13,366 nucleotides of DNA. Origin: UBA5359 sp028699365 [NCBI: bacterium]. GTDB lineage: Bacteria > UBP13 > UBA5359. Below are positions 12,967 through 13,366 of the stretch, in pieces (position 1 is the stretch's first letter; every line of letters starts with the position of its first letter). The notes under the pieces were generated by a model, which was not told where the DNA came from, did not search any database, and saw only the letters and a program-made list of their open reading frames with translations. The stretch is taken from contig JAQVUQ010000035.1 of the NCBI GenBank assembly GCA_028699365.1, positions 1 through 13,366 on the forward strand, written 5' to 3'. Position numbers and translations under genes: made by a program.

Positions 12967-13315
12967 AGTAAATGCGAGACCATTCATGTCAAACGAGGAC
13001 CGTTCAGCCGAGTGAGTTTATCATCATGCAGAAATCATGCAGGAATTAAAAAAGATGTTAGCGAATAAGAGCTTAGTTAGCGGAATAGCGCTGGTCAGCC
13101 GGTAAGGCAGGCAAGGGCAAATAGGGTAAAAATAAAGAGCCGGAGAATTGGCGTTCCCCGGCAGAGCCAAAAGAAAAAACCACGCGAAGGTCATTACTTT
13201 AAGGCTCGTTTTTATTATACCTTATGTTTCGTTACATGAAAATACGTGTACGCAAATTGCCCGTTCTACCGTTACCAATATGACTTTACGGTAATAACGT
13301 TAATAGGGGTGAAGA
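12967..13315 (+). other. Non-coding stretch with repeats and hairpins
   Basis: A 349-nt gap without a convincing gene. It holds ATCATGCAG repeated at 13023-13031 and 13034-13042 (11-nt period), and an imperfect hairpin GCCGGAGAA/TTCCCCGGC (13139-13162). GAGCC (13164-13168) can pair with GGCTC (13203-13207), followed by GTTTTTATT. TTACC/GGTAA form an inverted repeat at 13272-13294. The hairpins and T run could terminate the LytTR transcript or belong to a structured leader of the next gene; I could not match them to a known riboswitch. Confidence 0.5.
13139..13216 (+). terminator. Possible weak terminator or structured leader
   Basis: The hairpin at 13139-13162 is followed by a second potential stem, GAGCC (13164-13168) with GGCTC (13203-13207), which is closed by GTTTTTATT. 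The second stem has only 5 solid pairs and a 34-nt loop, so termination efficiency is doubtful. Confidence 0.3.
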
Positions 13316-13366
13316 ATGGCCGTAGCCCAGCAAGCCAGAGAGAGCATATCAGATATCCTGCTCAAA
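13316..13366 (+). CDS. Start of an unidentified gene, truncated by window edge
   Basis: An ATG at 13316 is preceded by AGGGGTG (13305-13311) with suitable spacing and followed by 17 open codons (MAVAQQARESISDILLK) to the window end. The reading is helix-forming and soluble. A start of this style (xISDILLK) is reminiscent of the N-terminal domain of type II secretion/type IV pilus ATPases, but 17 residues are far too few to decide. The gene begins after a 349-nt non-coding gap, so it probably starts a new transcription unit. Confidence 0.6.
   Translation, partial: MAVAQQARESISDILLK

Noticed and set aside
13037-13105. 22-codon frame in the non-coding region (MQELKKMLANKSLVSGIALVSR)
   Set aside because: No ribosome-binding site, and its start falls within the ATCATGCAG repeat; too short to support as a gene or leader peptide.
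13100-13210. Possible c-di-GMP (GEMM) riboswitch, suggested by AAGGGCAAA near 13111-13121
   Set aside because: The second conserved strand and the tetraloop-receptor parts of the GEMM consensus are not present in order; the hairpins do not reproduce its fold.
13296-13304. AACGTTAAT, a perfect match to one 9-bp half of the LytTR binding consensus
   Set aside because: No partner repeat 12-13 bp away (nearest GTT-containing near-match is 19 bp off), and it sits just before the ribosome site, an unlikely place for activation.
1-13366. CRISPR arrays, tRNA or rRNA genes, insertion sequences
   Set aside because: No regularly spaced direct repeats, no cloverleaf or rRNA signature, and no transposase motifs or terminal inverted repeats were seen on either strand.

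Overview
The window looks like a chromosomal segment of a free-living, probably anaerobic bacterium of medium GC. It carries a pyrophosphate-dependent phosphofructokinase, an anaerobe-type 4Fe-4S protein and Tad/Flp-type pilus components, and it uses GTG and TTG starts. A multi-TM GAF-PAS sensor kinase plus TadE-like and LytTR genes would fit Chloroflexota or a similar subsurface lineage, but no rRNA or marker gene is present, so this placement is a low-confidence inference.

Layout, left to right. (1) Positions 2-8465, + strand: a tightly packed operon that enters from the left. It holds the 3' part of a beta-ketoacyl synthase with an atypical active site. This overlaps by 4 nt (GTGA) a membrane GAF-PAS sensor kinase. 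Next come a soluble kinase with a degenerate N-terminal receiver, a REC-HD-GYP response regulator (predicted c-di-GMP phosphodiesterase) and a REC-PAS-kinase-REC hybrid. The last two genes begin with a tandemly duplicated receiver module plus its leader. The second leader is still a readable relic of the C-terminus of the upstream kinase. (2) 8477-10316: a PPi-dependent phosphofructokinase gene with its own sigma-70-like promoter and a strong hairpin terminator. (3) 10322-11185, - strand: a 2x[4Fe-4S] protein of a widespread but poorly understood anaerobe family. (4) 11246-11373: a short non-coding gap holding a + strand promoter/terminator pair only about 20 nt apart, which could encode a tiny C-rich RNA. 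(5) 11374-11923, - strand: a TadE-like pseudopilin and an overlapping 57-aa membrane/coiled-coil protein. They are divergently arranged from (6) an orphan REC-LytTR transcriptional regulator (12169-12966, + strand), with well-formed promoters facing away from each other. (7) A 349-nt non-coding stretch with hairpins, then the first 17 codons of a further + strand gene.

Working model (inference): the left operon is a sensory relay whose only recognisable effector in the window is an HD-GYP domain, so it probably lowers c-di-GMP in response to a membrane or lipid-related cue. The ketoacyl synthase coupled to the membrane kinase is reminiscent of, but not homologous to, Rpf/DSF signalling, where an acyl-signal synthase gene sits with a hybrid kinase and a REC-HD-GYP protein. 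The LytTR regulator and TadE unit on the right could be a surface/pilus module. Whether the two halves communicate cannot be decided from this sequence.
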